A stretch of 64,000 bases of DNA from Mesorhizobium shangrilense (GTDB lineage Bacteria; Pseudomonadota; Alphaproteobacteria; Rhizobiales; Rhizobiaceae), in NCBI RefSeq assembly GCF_028826155.1, contig NZ_JAQGPN010000001.1:4221501-4285500 (forward strand), read 5' to 3'. Position numbers and translations under genes: made by a program. Within the stretch, counting starts at the first letter, position 1. Each line of letters begins with the position of its first letter. Below the pieces are notes generated by a model. That model saw nothing but the letters and a program-made list of their open reading frames with translations. It made no database searches and was not told where the DNA came from. This document shows positions 9,060 through 18,636 of this stretch, piece after piece.

Positions 9060-9160
9060 GTGGCCTTTGCCTTTTCTGGCGGCTAGATAACAGGCGCGCC
9101 CTGCGCTTGCGAGAACAATATCGGACCCGCTGCCGCTCCTGTGAGGGTTTTGAGAGTTAG

Positions 9161-9613
9161 ATGAAGCGCCCCGACTTCATGAGCCTGGCACTTGACGAAG
9201 CCGAGGCCGCCGCCGAACGCGGCGAAGTGCCGATAGGGGCCGTGGTGACCTTGGGCGGCGTCGTGGTTGCGCGTGCCGGCAATCGCACCCGCGAACTCAA
9301 CGATCCCACTGCCCATGCCGAAATGCTTGTCATCCGCGAAGCGGCCGCGCAGCTTTCGGCCGAGCGGCTCACGGATGCCGACCTCTACGTCTCCCTGGAA
9401 CCCTGCACCATGTGCGCAGCGGCGATCTCCTTCGCGCGCATCCGGCGGCTGTATTTCGGCGCAGCTGACGAAAAAGGGGGCGCAGTGGTGAGCGGCGTGC
9501 GCTTCTTCGCGTCGCCCACCTGCCATCACGTGCCTGAAACCTACCCAGGCATTGGCGAAACACGCGCCGCCGACCTGCTCAAATCGTTCTTTCGATCGAA
9601 ACGGGAAGGCTGA
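9161..9613 (+). CDS. tadA: tRNA-specific adenosine-34 deaminase TadA
   Basis: TadA converts A34 of tRNA-Arg(ACG) to inosine. The 150-residue protein carries the zinc/catalytic motifs of the cytidine-deaminase fold: HAE (His52, Glu54) and PCTMC (Cys82, Cys85). The first ATG of the frame is used. It is transcribed away from the rluB gene across a 101-bp gap that should hold both promoters, and converges on a lipoprotein gene whose stop is 6 bp beyond its own. Confidence 0.95.
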   Translation: MKRPDFMSLALDEAEAAAERGEVPIGAVVTLGGVVVARAGNRTRELNDPTAHAEMLVIREAAAQLSAERLTDADLYVSLEPCTMCAAAISFARIRRLYFGAADEKGGAVVSGVRFFASPTCHHVPETYPGIGETRAADLLKSFFRSKREG

Positions 9614-9619
9614 GGCGGC

Positions 9620-10315
9620 TTACAGGCCGGGAATGATGTCGCGCCAGCTGTTGCCGCTGCCCTTGCGGGCTTCGGCCTTGCGACGACGCTCCTTCTTCAG
9701 CTCGTCTTCGCCAACGTCGTCCGTCGCCGCAGTCGCGGCCGGCGCGCGGTAGACCAGCGGCGGCTCGCTCAGATACTTGCGCGACGTCGGACTGCCTTGG
9801 CGCTCTTCGGCAAGCCGCTTGTTGAACTGCTCGCGCTGCGCCTTGGTGTTGTACTGGTCGCCATAGCGCCGGCCCGCATCGTGCGCGCGGGGCGAGTCAA
9901 TGTCGCCGCTGCCCAGCCGCCTGCCCGTCTCGGTGCTCGCCACGGCTCCGGCGATCGGCGAATCATAAGTCGGATTGTCGCGGTTTTCGGTGATTTCCTT
10001 CTTCAGCCGGGCGCGCTTGGCCTCGGGGGACTCCGGCCAGCTGGGATTGCCCGTCGACGCAAGCCTGTCCTGCGGCGCAGGCAGGTTGGCCTTCTGGCCG
10101 GCGGCGGGGCGCACCAGGTCGGGGCGCGGCTCGTAGGCGATCGCCTCCTTCTGCTTCGGCGTCAGCGAGAGCACGCCGGTCAGGTCCTCCGCAAGCTGGA
10201 TGCTCGCGCTTCTTCCAGTCCCGTAGGTCGGGTCCGACATGCAGCCCGCGAGCAGGAGCGACGACGCGACCAGCGGCGCGCCGAGCGCGATCCGCAGACG
10301 GGCTGCGCCGTTCAT
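9620..10315 (-). CDS. Predicted lipoprotein, unknown function
   Basis: 231 residues from the ATG at 10313-10315. The N-terminus is a typical lipoprotein signal (MNGAARLRIALGAPLVASSL followed by the lipobox LAGC near residues 22-25), so the mature protein should be lipid-anchored in the envelope. The rest is hydrophilic and charged with proline, with no recognised domain; the C-terminus GNSWRDIIPGL is a conserved-looking end. Conserved hypothetical lipoproteins next to ileS occur in related rhizobia, but that is memory, not shown here. A longer in-frame start exists but would place the signal peptide internally. Confidence 0.8.
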   Translation of the reverse strand: MNGAARLRIALGAPLVASSLLLAGCMSDPTYGTGRSASIQLAEDLTGVLSLTPKQKEAIAYEPRPDLVRPAAGQKANLPAPQDRLASTGNPSWPESPEAKRARLKKEITENRDNPTYDSPIAGAVASTETGRRLGSGDIDSPRAHDAGRRYGDQYNTKAQREQFNKRLAEERQGSPTSRKYLSEPPLVYRAPAATAATDDVGEDELKKERRRKAEARKGSGNSWRDIIPGL

Positions 10316-10543
10316 GCCAACAATTCTCACCGCAAACCCTCTCGCTTGATGGTCGACGCCAAACGGCCCCTCGCCCCTCAGGTCAACTCTGGTCATCCGA
10401 CGTGAATCCGGCGACAACATGGCGTCCGGATGTTCCGGCTTTTACCTTAACCGTCTATTAAGGGCAACGCGGCGGTTCTCATACAATGCCCTTGCGCGCC
10501 CGCCGCCGCCTTTCGGCGACAGCGGGGTCGCATTTCGTCAGTG

Positions 10544-13501
10544 TCAGAGGCGCCCCAGCGCCTGCAACTCGCGAAGCGTCTCGGCGTCGCGCTTCGAAAC
10601 GTCTGGGAACGCCGGATCGGAGCCGACGTCGCTCGTGTAGCGCCACGAGCGGGCGCATTTCGTCAGCCCGCGGTCCTCGGCCTTCGCGATCACGACCGCC
10701 ACGCCCGCCACGTCGTCCAGCCTGAACGCATCGGCCGGCGCTTCGCCGGAAGCGAATTCGATGTCGCTGGTGATGGCGATCTCGGCCAGGTCGACGTCCG
10801 ACACCGCTTCGCGCAGCGCCGCGTCCGTGACGTAGACGACCGGCACCGCCTCCAGCGAGGAGCCGATGGTCTTCCTTGCGCGCTCGATCTCCAGCGCGCC
10901 GGTGACAACCCGGCGCACCTGCCTAACCTTGCGCCATTTTTCGGCTAGCGCCTCGTCGCGCCACTCGGCGGGGATTTCCCGGAACTGCTCGAAATGCACG
11001 GAGCGGGCGTCAGGATGACGGTCCAGCCAGGCCTCCTCCATGGTGAACGGCAGCAGCGGCGACAGCCAGACGACGACGTTTTCAAACAGATGCCGGACGA
11101 CCTGCACGGCCGCCTTGCGGCGCACGCTCGACGGCGCGTCGCAGTAAAGCGCGTCCTTGCGCACGTCGAAGTAGAAGGCCGACAGGTCGACCACCATGAA
11201 GTCCAGCAGCGACTTGGCGACACGCTTGAAGTCGAAGGCGTCGTAGCCGCCGCGGACCACCTCGTCGAGCTCCGCAAGCCGGTGCAGCATCAGCCGCTCC
11301 AGTTCCGGCATGTCCTTCAGCGGCACCTTCGCGCCGTCATCGTGCGCCAGCGTGCCCAGCATCCAGCGGACAGTGTTGCGCAGCTTGCGGTAGGCGTCGA
11401 TGTTGGTCTGCAGGACGTTCTTGCCGAGCCGCTGGTCCTCCCAATAGTCGGTGGTGGCGACCCAGAGCCGAAGGATGTCGGCGCCAGACTGCTTGATCAC
11501 GTCCTGCGGGACGACCGTGTTGCCGAGCGACTTCGACATCTTGCGGCCTTCCTCGTCCATGGTGAAGCCATGGGTGACGACCGTGTCATAGGGCGCGCGG
11601 CCGCGGGTGCCGCAGCTTTCCAGCAGCGAGGAGTGGAACCAGCCGCGATGCTGGTCGGAACCCTCCAGATAGACGTCGGCCGGCCATTTCACGTCCGGCC
11701 GGTCCTCCAGCGTGAAGGCGTGAGTGGAGCCGGAATCGAACCAGACGTCGAGGATGTCCTTGACCATCGTCCACGGCTCGTTGGCGCGGCTGCCGAGGAA
11801 CCGCTCGCGCGCCCCTTCGGCGAACCACGCGTCGGCGCCCTCCGCCTCGAACGCCTCGAGGATGCGGGCGTTGACAGCCTCGTCCATCAGCACGTTGCCG
11901 TCGGCATCGGCGAAGACGCAGATCGGCACGCCCCAGGCGCGCTGCCGCGACAGAACCCAGTCCGGCCGCTCGGCGATCATGGCGCGTAGCCGCGTCTGGC
12001 CGGCCGCCGGCACGAAGCGCGTCGCGTCGATCGCGGCGAGCGCCCGGCTGCGGAGCGTCGTGGCGTCGCCGAGGTCCTTGTCCATATAGACGAACCATTG
12101 CGGCGTGTTGCGGAAGATGATCGGCTTCTTCGAGCGCCACGAATGCGGATAGGAGTGCTTCAGGCGGCCGCGCGCGAACAGCGCATTGCGCTTGATGAGT
12201 TCCTCGATGACCGCCTTGTTGGCGTCGCCCTTCTTGCCGTTGTCGTCGATGACGCGGGCAGCGCCCCCTTCGCGATCCGGCCCGAAGCCCGGCGCATCCT
12301 TGGTGAAGAAGCCGGCGTCGTCGACGGTGAAGGGGATCGCAGGATCGATGCCACGCGCGCGCAGTCCCTTCGCCCCGTCCATCCAGGCGTCAAAGTCCTC
12401 GCGGCCGTGGCCGGGCGCGGTGTGCACGAAGCCGGTGCCGGCGTCGTCGGTGACGTGGTCGCCGGGAAGCATGGGAACCGGGAACTCGTAGCCGCCGCCG
12501 AGGCCCTTCAGCGGATGCGCGAGGGTCAGCGCCGCCAGTTCGTCCGCCTCGACCGCGCGCAGCTTCTTGAACTGCAGCTTCGACTTGGCAAAGGACTCTT
12601 CGGCCAGCGCCTCGGCGAAGATCAGCTTTTCGCCGGGCTGCGGCCCGAAATCGTTCTCCGCGGCCGTAACCTCGTAGAGACCGTAGGTAACGCGCGGCGA
12701 ATAGGCCACGGCCCGGTTGCCGGGGATGGTCCAGGGCGTGGTCGTCCAGATGACGACAGCGGCCGCCAGAAGGTCTGGCTTAATCTGCGCACCTTCACGC
12801 GCCATGAAGAAGACCGGAAACTTCACCCAGATCGTGTCACTCTCGTAGTCGTGGTACTCGATCTCCGCCTCGGCCAGCGCGGTGCGCTCCACCACGCTCC
12901 ACATCACCGGCTTGGAGCCGCGATAGAGCTGGCCGCTCATGGCGAACTTCAGCAGTTCGCCGGCGATGCGCGACTCTGCGTGGTAGGCCATGGTCAGGTA
13001 TGGGTTCTTGAAGTCGCCGATCACGCCGAGCCGTTGGAACTCGTCGCCCTGCACCTTGATCCAGTGCTCGGCATAGCGGCGGCATTCCTGGCGGAACTCC
13101 ACCATTGCCGCAGGCTCGGAAAGGTCCGGCTTCTGCTTGCCCTTGGAGCGGTAGTTCTCCTCCTCGATCTTCCATTCGATCGGCAGGCCGTGGCAGTCCC
13201 AGCCCGGGATGTAGTTGGAGTCGTAGCCGCGCATCTGGAAGGAGCGCGTGATGATGTCCTTGAGGATCTTGTTCAGCGCATGCCCGATATGGATGTTGCC
13301 GTTGGCATAGGGCGGGCCGTCATGCAGCACGTAGAGCGGGCGGCCGTGGGCGTCCTCGCGCAGCGCCTTGTAGAGATCCATCTCCTGCCAGCGCTTGACG
13401 ATCTGCGGCTCCTTCTCGGGAAGGCCGGCACGCATCGGGAAATCGGTCTGGGGCAAGTAGAGGGTTTTCGAGTAGTCGAGCTTTTCGGCGGTATCGGTCA
13501 T
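10544..13501 (-). CDS. ileS: Isoleucyl-tRNA synthetase
   Basis: Class I aminoacyl-tRNA synthetase charging tRNA-Ile; 985 residues from the ATG at 13499-13501. The HIGH motif is exact (HIGH, residues 71-74, in [11 protein letters not shown]) and KMSKS occurs at 654-658. The CP1 editing domain lies between. The C-terminus ends with [13 protein letters not shown] and lacks the later CxxC pair seen in zinc-binding IleS proteins such as that of E. coli, so this copy probably has no C-terminal zinc site. It is alone on its strand; the ~290 bp upstream hold its promoter and that of vapBC. Confidence 0.97.
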   Translation of the reverse strand: MTDTAEKLDYSKTLYLPQTDFPMRAGLPEKEPQIVKRWQEMDLYKALREDAHGRPLYVLHDGPPYANGNIHIGHALNKILKDIITRSFQMRGYDSNYIPGWDCHGLPIEWKIEEENYRSKGKQKPDLSEPAAMVEFRQECRRYAEHWIKVQGDEFQRLGVIGDFKNPYLTMAYHAESRIAGELLKFAMSGQLYRGSKPVMWSVVERTALAEAEIEYHDYESDTIWVKFPVFFMAREGAQIKPDLLAAAVVIWTTTPWTIPGNRAVAYSPRVTYGLYEVTAAENDFGPQPGEKLIFAEALAEESFAKSKLQFKKLRAVEADELAALTLAHPLKGLGGGYEFPVPMLPGDHVTDDAGTGFVHTAPGHGREDFDAWMDGAKGLRARGIDPAIPFTVDDAGFFTKDAPGFGPDREGGAARVIDDNGKKGDANKAVIEELIKRNALFARGRLKHSYPHSWRSKKPIIFRNTPQWFVYMDKDLGDATTLRSRALAAIDATRFVPAAGQTRLRAMIAERPDWVLSRQRAWGVPICVFADADGNVLMDEAVNARILEAFEAEGADAWFAEGARERFLGSRANEPWTMVKDILDVWFDSGSTHAFTLEDRPDVKWPADVYLEGSDQHRGWFHSSLLESCGTRGRAPYDTVVTHGFTMDEEGRKMSKSLGNTVVPQDVIKQSGADILRLWVATTDYWEDQRLGKNVLQTNIDAYRKLRNTVRWMLGTLAHDDGAKVPLKDMPELERLMLHRLAELDEVVRGGYDAFDFKRVAKSLLDFMVVDLSAFYFDVRKDALYCDAPSSVRRKAAVQVVRHLFENVVVWLSPLLPFTMEEAWLDRHPDARSVHFEQFREIPAEWRDEALAEKWRKVRQVRRVVTGALEIERARKTIGSSLEAVPVVYVTDAALREAVSDVDLAEIAITSDIEFASGEAPADAFRLDDVAGVAVVIAKAEDRGLTKCARSWRYTSDVGSDPAFPDVSKRDAETLRELQALGRL

Positions 13502-13734
13502 TGCGGTCTTGCCATCACGGGGTTGCCCGAAGTCGGCTTCGGGCGCCAAAGGTCAATCTGGTGGAAGGGCGCGTAAGGACGCGCAAAACCCGGATCCTCC
13601 GGCGACCGTTCAGGCCGCCCGGAGGACCGGGCCAATAATTCGTATTGTCGCCGCGTATGGCGCGAGCCGTTTCATGCTGGCGCTTTTAGCGGAGGAACGC
13701 CGGAGAATAAAGGGGGCGAATCCATCAACCGGCG

Positions 13735-13763
13735 TTGTAGCTCCATGCAGCAGTGTGTATAAT
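13735..13763 (+). promoter_or_regulatory. Sigma-70-type promoter of vapBC
   Basis: TTGTAG (13735-13740) and TATAAT (13758-13763) are separated by exactly 17 nt, and vapB starts 32 nt after the -10 box. A perfect -10 and near-consensus -35 in GC-rich DNA are unlikely by chance. Confidence 0.7.
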
Positions 13764-13781
13764 TTCACCACTTCATACACA
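13754..13781. promoter_or_regulatory. Inverted repeat overlapping the vapBC -10 box (candidate autoregulatory operator)
   Basis: TGTGTAT (13754-13760) and ATACACA (13775-13781) form a perfect 7-bp inverted repeat that overlaps the -10 hexamer. VapB-VapC complexes usually repress their own promoter at such palindromes, so this is the likely site; the assignment is inference from position. Confidence 0.55.
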
Positions 13782-13794
13782 TTGAGCGGCGAGC

Positions 13795-14004
13795 ATGCGC
13801 ACGAATATTGAGTTGGACGACAAGCTTATGGCCGAAGCCATGCAGATCACTGGCCTAAAGACCAAGAAAGCTGCGGTTGAGGAGGCGCTTAGGCGAATGG
13901 TTACAACCGAGCGTCGGCGGGCGGCGATCAAAAACCTTGCCGGCATGGGGTGGGAGGGAGACCTCGACCAAATGCGCAACGACGGCCCTCCCGAACGCAT
14001 ATGA
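13795..14004 (+). CDS. vapB: VapB-type antitoxin
   Basis: 69 residues with an N-terminal ribbon-helix-helix-like DNA-binding segment (MRTNIELDDKLMAEAMQITG) followed by TKKAAVEEALRR, typical of the VapB family paired with PIN toxins. The C-terminal tail (GWEGDLDQMRNDGPPERI) would be the toxin-wrapping part. Its TGA overlaps the vapC ATG (ATGA), the usual coupling for such pairs. It should bind the palindrome overlapping its own promoter. Confidence 0.9.
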   Translation: MRTNIELDDKLMAEAMQITGLKTKKAAVEEALRRMVTTERRRAAIKNLAGMGWEGDLDQMRNDGPPERI

Positions 14005-14396
14005 TCGTCGTCGATACCTCGGTTTGGATCGCGCACATACGAAACACGGACAGCGCTCCCGTCCGAACTCTGCGCTCGGTCACCGATCCCGATCAAGTCC
14101 TCGTAGGCGACATTGTGCTTCTAGAGGTACTCCGTGGCGCACGCGACGACCTCCACGCTCGCCGGATCGCCGTTGAACTCAAAAAGTTCGCAACTGTCCC
14201 GATGCTCGATGTGGCAATCGCGGTGACCGCCGCGCAGCATTATCGGTCGCTTCGGGCACTGGGCATCACGATCAACAAGACGGCGGACTTGATCATCGCG
14301 AGCTATTGCCTGCATCACGATCACCGGTTGCTCCACTTCGACCGAGACTATGAGCCCTTCGAACGTCACCTTGGGCTCAAGGTTGTACCAACCTAA
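14001..14396 (+). CDS. vapC: VapC-type PIN-domain ribonuclease toxin
   Basis: 131-residue PIN-domain endoribonuclease. Acidic metal-site residues are visible: Asp5 (MIVVDTSVWI), Glu42 (LLEVLRG), Asp97 (KTADLIIAS) and Asp114 (HFDRDYEPF). The start at 14001 overlaps the antitoxin stop; an upstream in-frame extension lies inside vapB and is not used. RNA target unknown. The 3' end overlaps the end of the convergent mipA-type gene by 4 nt. Confidence 0.93.
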   Translation: MIVVDTSVWIAHIRNTDSAPVRTLRSVTDPDQVLVGDIVLLEVLRGARDDLHARRIAVELKKFATVPMLDVAIAVTAAQHYRSLRALGITINKTADLIIASYCLHHDHRLLHFDRDYEPFERHLGLKVVPT

Positions 14397-15199
14397 AGAT
14401 CGAAATCGAACCGGTACGTCGTCGAGATGCCGACCGTGAACTGGTCCACCGAGCCGCGCTCCTTCACCAGCGTGGAGTCTTCCGCCGGCCCGAGCAGCCG
14501 CGCATACTCGCCGAACACGCTCGCCGTGATCTTGTCGGTCGCCTGCCAGGTGACGGCGCCGCCGACGCCCGCTGCTCTCATGCCGCTGCCGGGATCGTAG
14601 GCGCCCAGCCCCGATGCGGCGGATTCCGCCGCCGACACGCCGTAGTAGGCGTCGAAATAGTCGGACGAGGCGAAGGAAAGCCGCGGGCCGCCCGACACGC
14701 GGATCGACGGCGTGACGTCCTGAAACGCATCCACCGCGACGTCGCCCACAATTCCGTCATGCGACCGGATCCCGTGCCGCACCTCGCCCCGCACACGCAG
14801 CCAGTCGAGCGGGTAGACCTCGGCGAACAGGCCGGCTTCCCCGCCCCAGCGCACCGGATCGAGCCCCGCCAGGTCGTCAGAATCGTCCGCGTCGCGCCCG
14901 AAGATGATCTTTCCGGCGACGCCCGCCCTGACCGTGCCGTTGTCGATCAGGCCGAGCGAGATGTTGTCGTTGCGCGAGGCGAACTTGGTCACCGTCCCGG
15001 TCTTGCCAAGCGACACCAGCGGCACCGCGCGGAACACCATCTTGTCGTCGCCCTCGTATTCGGGCGCGAAGTAGCCGGAAGCACCGAGCGTCAGCGACCA
15101 ACTGCCCGAGAGCCAACCTCCTCCGTCCTCCTCGGCGAAAGCGGCACCCGCACTGCTGGCAAGGACAGCCGCGGCAGCGGCGAGACGAAAGGAATTCAT
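14393..15199 (-). CDS. MipA/OmpV family outer-membrane protein
   Basis: 268 residues from the ATG at 15197-15199. A clear Sec signal peptide (MNSFRLAAAAAVLASSAGAA, cleavage near AFA-EE) is followed by a beta-barrel-type sequence with alternating hydrophobic residues, a GASGYFAPEYEGDD segment typical of MipA/OmpV, and a C-terminal aromatic-rich strand ending YRFDFDL. The family comprises scaffolding or porin-like outer membrane proteins; the exact role is not known here. Convergent with vapC, overlapping by 4 nt. Confidence 0.9.
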   Translation of the reverse strand: MNSFRLAAAAAVLASSAGAAFAEEDGGGWLSGSWSLTLGASGYFAPEYEGDDKMVFRAVPLVSLGKTGTVTKFASRNDNISLGLIDNGTVRAGVAGKIIFGRDADDSDDLAGLDPVRWGGEAGLFAEVYPLDWLRVRGEVRHGIRSHDGIVGDVAVDAFQDVTPSIRVSGGPRLSFASSDYFDAYYGVSAAESAASGLGAYDPGSGMRAAGVGGAVTWQATDKITASVFGEYARLLGPAEDSTLVKERGSVDQFTVGISTTYRFDFDL

Positions 15200-15349
15200 G
15201 CTGAAACTGCCTGGACTACGAAAACACACTAAGCGTTCCGTTGTCAGTCAGCACGGTGAAAATTCGCTTAAAACGCGAAACAATTATCGGTTGTGCGCGC
15301 GGACGTTTAACCCATGTGAGCAGGGCGTGGGCGAAGGGCGGCGTGTACT

Positions 15350-16339
15350 CTAGAAGGCGATGGCGAGGTCCAGTTCCGAGAGCGGCCGCACGCCCGAAAG
15401 CAGCGCCCTCGCCTCGGCCTCGTCTCGATGGATCTGCGCCACCATGGCCTCGAGACCGTCGAACTTCTCCTCGCCGCGCAGGTAGCCGAAGAAGGAGACG
15501 GCGCAGATTTCGCCGTAAAGATCGTCTGCAAAGTCGAACACGTAGGTTTCCAGCAGCGGAACGCCGTCCGCGTCGACCGTCGGGCGACGTCCGAAACTCG
15601 CGACGCCATCGTGGAGACTGCCGTCGGCGCGGCGCAGCCGGACGGCATAGACGCCGTGCTTGAGACCGTTCGGCTCCGGCAGCGCCATGTTAGCGGTGGG
15701 AAAGCCGAGCGTGCGCCCGAGCTGCCTGCCGCGGATCACCTCCGCCTCCACCGTATAGCGGTAGCCGAGCAGCCCCGCGGCTTCGGCCACGTTGCCTTCG
15801 CCAAGCAGCTCGCGGATGCGGCTGGACGAGACAACCTCGGAGCCTTCGTCGCGGAAGGCGTCGACGAGCGTCACACCGAACCTCTTCTCCTTGCCCGCAG
15901 CCATCAGGAACGCCGGGCCGCCCTGCCGTCCCTTGCCGAAATGAAAGTCGAAGCCGGTGACGGCGTGCGAAATACCTAGATGGGCGACCAGCGTCTCCTC
16001 GACGAAGCGATCGGCCGAGTGCTGCGCGAACTCGCCGGTGAAGGGCTGCTCCACCACAGCGTCGAAGCCGAGCTGGGCGAGCAGGCGCGCCCGCATCGGC
16101 GCCGGCGTGACGACAAAAAGCGGATGGTCCGGGCGAAAGAAGGTTCTCGGATGCGGCTCGAAGGTCAGCACCAGCGCCGGAACCCCGAGGCGCTTGGCCT
16201 CGTCCAGCGCCCGCGCCAGCACCGCCTGGTGCCCGCGGTGGACGCCGTCGAAGTTTCCGATCGCGACGACGCCGCCGCGCAGCCCGGCCGGCAGGCTCTC
16301 CGAGCCGCTGATCCTGAGCACGCGCGCCGTCGTCATCAT
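15350..16339 (-). CDS. ribF: Bifunctional riboflavin kinase/FAD synthetase
   Basis: RibF makes FMN and FAD from riboflavin. The 329-residue protein has the N-terminal FAD synthetase nucleotidyltransferase motif GNFDGVHRGH (28-37), SSSRIRELL in the middle, and the C-terminal flavokinase with GRTLGFPTANM. Two adjacent ATGs (16339, 16336) could start it. It begins 5 nt after the HAD phosphatase stop, so they are likely co-transcribed. Confidence 0.96.
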   Translation of the reverse strand: MMTTARVLRISGSESLPAGLRGGVVAIGNFDGVHRGHQAVLARALDEAKRLGVPALVLTFEPHPRTFFRPDHPLFVVTPAPMRARLLAQLGFDAVVEQPFTGEFAQHSADRFVEETLVAHLGISHAVTGFDFHFGKGRQGGPAFLMAAGKEKRFGVTLVDAFRDEGSEVVSSSRIRELLGEGNVAEAAGLLGYRYTVEAEVIRGRQLGRTLGFPTANMALPEPNGLKHGVYAVRLRRADGSLHDGVASFGRRPTVDADGVPLLETYVFDFADDLYGEICAVSFFGYLRGEEKFDGLEAMVAQIHRDEAEARALLSGVRPLSELDLAIAF

Positions 16340-16344
16340 GATCC

Positions 16345-17208
16345 TCAGCGCAGGCGCGGAATCACCGCCACCGGATGGTGGCCGTGCTTTTCGAGGAAGG
16401 CCGCGAGGCGAGCCGGCTCCGGCTGATACGCTTCCTCGCCATACTCGCGCGAATGGATGCCGCCGGATACGTAGAGGACATCGATCCCGTTGTTTTCGGC
16501 GCCCTTGACGTCGGTGAGTACGCCGTCGCCGATCGCCACAACCTCGGTCTTCTCAACGGTGCGTCCCAGCACCTCGCCTGCCGCTTCGAGGGCAGCGTCG
16601 TAGATCGGCTTGTGCGGCTTGCCGGCGATCAGCGTGCGCCCGCCAAGCTGCGCGTAATCGCGGGCCAGCGCGCCGGCGCACCACATCAGCTCGTCGCCGC
16701 GCTCGACCACGATGTCCGGGTTGGCGCAGATGAAAGGCAGGTTGCGGGCCCTGAGCCGCTGCAGCATTTCGACATAGTCGTCCGGGGTCTCCGTGCGGTC
16801 GTCAAAGAAGCCGGTGCAGACCACGCCCTGTGCCTCGAACTCCTCGACCACCTCGACATCGATTCCGTCGTAGAGCGTCAGGTCGCGGTCCGGGCCGATA
16901 TGGAAGATCTTGCGCGGCCCCTCGCGGACCAGTTCGCGCGTGACGTCGCCCGAGGTGACGATGCGGTCCCAGGCGCCTTCCGGCACGCCGAGCGCCGAAA
17001 GCTGCGCAATGATCGGCGGCGCAGGACGCGGCGCGTTGGTGATCAGCACCACTGCGATGCCCTTCTCGCGGGCCCGGGTCAGCGCGGTACACGCCTCGGC
17101 AAAGGAGCGCTCGCCATTGTGGATCACGCCCCACACATCGCAGAGGATCGCGGCATATCGATCCTCGATCTCGGCAAGCGCTGCAATCATCTTGGGCGAA
17201 CCCGCCAT
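16345..17208 (-). CDS. TIGR01459-type HAD-superfamily hydrolase
   Basis: 287 residues from the ATG at 17206-17208. HAD motifs: LCDVWGVIHNG (motif I; first Asp nucleophile, NagD-like with W in place of the second Asp region), LITNAPR (motif II), GKPHKPIYD (motif III lysine) and AIGDGVLTDVKGA (motif IV). This alphaproteobacterial subfamily is TIGR01459; substrates are unassigned, though relatives are sugar-phosphate or p-nitrophenylphosphate phosphatases. Directly upstream of ribF on the same strand, so a role in flavin phosphate metabolism is possible but unproven. Confidence 0.9.
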   Translation of the reverse strand: MAGSPKMIAALAEIEDRYAAILCDVWGVIHNGERSFAEACTALTRAREKGIAVVLITNAPRPAPPIIAQLSALGVPEGAWDRIVTSGDVTRELVREGPRKIFHIGPDRDLTLYDGIDVEVVEEFEAQGVVCTGFFDDRTETPDDYVEMLQRLRARNLPFICANPDIVVERGDELMWCAGALARDYAQLGGRTLIAGKPHKPIYDAALEAAGEVLGRTVEKTEVVAIGDGVLTDVKGAENNGIDVLYVSGGIHSREYGEEAYQPEPARLAAFLEKHGHHPVAVIPRLR

Positions 17209-17395
17209 GTCGTTCCTTTCGCAAGCTCGGGGGAGCGGACCGCTTCTCATACGATCCAGGCCACGCAATTAACCGAAGCCGTTCACCCTGTCACCAGCTT
17301 TCACTTAACAGCGCCCCGGGGGCAGGCGTATCGTCCGGCCAACGGGCAGATGCAGGGGTGCCGGCGGGCGCGGGCCGGACCGAAGAAGAACAACA

Positions 17396-18499
17396 ATGGT
17401 TCGCTTGCTGTCCATGACCGGCCCAACCGCATTGGTTGTCGCCATCGGCTTCGCCTTCACGCTGTCGCTGGTCGCGACCACGCTCGCGTTGCGCGCGGCC
17501 CGCCGCGCCAATGGCATTGCTTCAGACATGAGCCGTCTCACCGCCTCGGTGGACGCGACGTTCAGCAAGTTTCTGGCGCTCAGGGCGACCTCGAACGGGT
17601 GGGAGCCACATCCGCAAGCGCACCCTGAACCGTCCCTCCCCGCACCACTCGAGCAGCCGCGGCCCGCGGCATCTGTCGCCAGGGATTCGGCGCCCGGGGA
17701 CAATGTCGTGCGGCTTCCCCGCCTCTTCGCCGAGCGGCGGCGGGGGACGGATCCGGCATTGGTCAATGCCGTGCTGGCGGAAAGGACCGCGCTTGAGCGA
17801 GTCGAGCTCAGCCTGCAACCGATCGTGTCGGTCACGACCGGCCACGTCTGCGGCTTCGACGTATCCCGCGCGGTCCACGGCCGCGAGCGGAAACCGCTCG
17901 TGCTGCGACGCATTTCGCAGCCGCCGCCCGGCTTCGACATCGCCGCCTTCGAGCGGCAGACGATCGTCGCTGCGATCGAGGCCGGCGACAGCCAGCTTGC
18001 CGGCATTACGGACGGCCCGCTGCATGTGGCGATCTCCGACGGCCTGCTCGACGCCCGGCGCGAGCTCGATCTGGTCGTGGAACTGGCCCACCTGCAGCCG
18101 GCGGCTCGCAGCGCCGTCGTGCTCGTGGTCGAGGCCAGGCTGTTCGAATGCCCGCGCCTGTCGCTCGCGCTCCAACAGCTTGCGGACGCAGGCATCGGCT
18201 TCTGCGTCGAAGCCGATGGCGCGGGAGCGGCGAATGCCCTCGCCAACCCCGCTGTGAAATTCATCCGCGCGCCGGCCTCCCGGCTGATCGGCGACGGCGG
18301 GTCGGGCAGCATCCACGCCGCGCGCCTGCTCGCTGGTGCGGCTCGTGCCGACGTGCGCGTCATCGCGACCGACGTGTCCAACGACGACGACGCCATCGCG
18401 CTTCTCGATGTCGGAGTGGACCTGATGATGGGCGACCGCTTCTCCGGCCCCACGCGACTGACGCCGGAACGCGGCGGCGGCCAGTTGCTCCGGCCCTGA
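17396..18499 (+). CDS. Membrane-anchored degenerate EAL-domain protein
   Basis: 367 residues: one N-terminal transmembrane helix (about 10-32), a coiled or disordered proline-rich linker (to about 105), then an EAL-like fold from about 118. The family opening QPIV(S)xxTG is present as LQPIVSVTTGHVCGFDV, but the catalytic EAL triplet is replaced by FDV, and no intact DDFGxG-type motif is visible. It should therefore not hydrolyse cyclic-di-GMP; it may bind c-di-GMP or serve as a scaffold. Transcribed alone, just before the TadG-like gene. The start is the first ATG, after a weak AG-rich stretch (GAAGAACAACA). Confidence 0.75.
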   Translation: MVRLLSMTGPTALVVAIGFAFTLSLVATTLALRAARRANGIASDMSRLTASVDATFSKFLALRATSNGWEPHPQAHPEPSLPAPLEQPRPAASVARDSAPGDNVVRLPRLFAERRRGTDPALVNAVLAERTALERVELSLQPIVSVTTGHVCGFDVSRAVHGRERKPLVLRRISQPPPGFDIAAFERQTIVAAIEAGDSQLAGITDGPLHVAISDGLLDARRELDLVVELAHLQPAARSAVVLVVEARLFECPRLSLALQQLADAGIGFCVEADGAGAANALANPAVKFIRAPASRLIGDGGSGSIHAARLLAGAARADVRVIATDVSNDDDAIALLDVGVDLMMGDRFSGPTRLTPERGGGQLLRP

Positions 18500-18636
18500 C
18501 CCGACAGGCTGCCGCGCCCCACGGTTAACGCCCGGCAAATTGGGAGCGCGCGGTTTTAATGCTCTTCCGAACCGGTATCTTAAACATTTCGTGCGAGCGT
18601 CGCCGGATCACCTTCGGGCTTGAGGGGTTCGGACCT

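Noticed and set aside
7194..9086. A 630-codon open frame on the plus strand opposite rluB
   Set aside because: It is the mirror of an arginine/proline-rich GC-rich gene; no domain, no plausible start, and the minus-strand reading has a full pseudouridine synthase.
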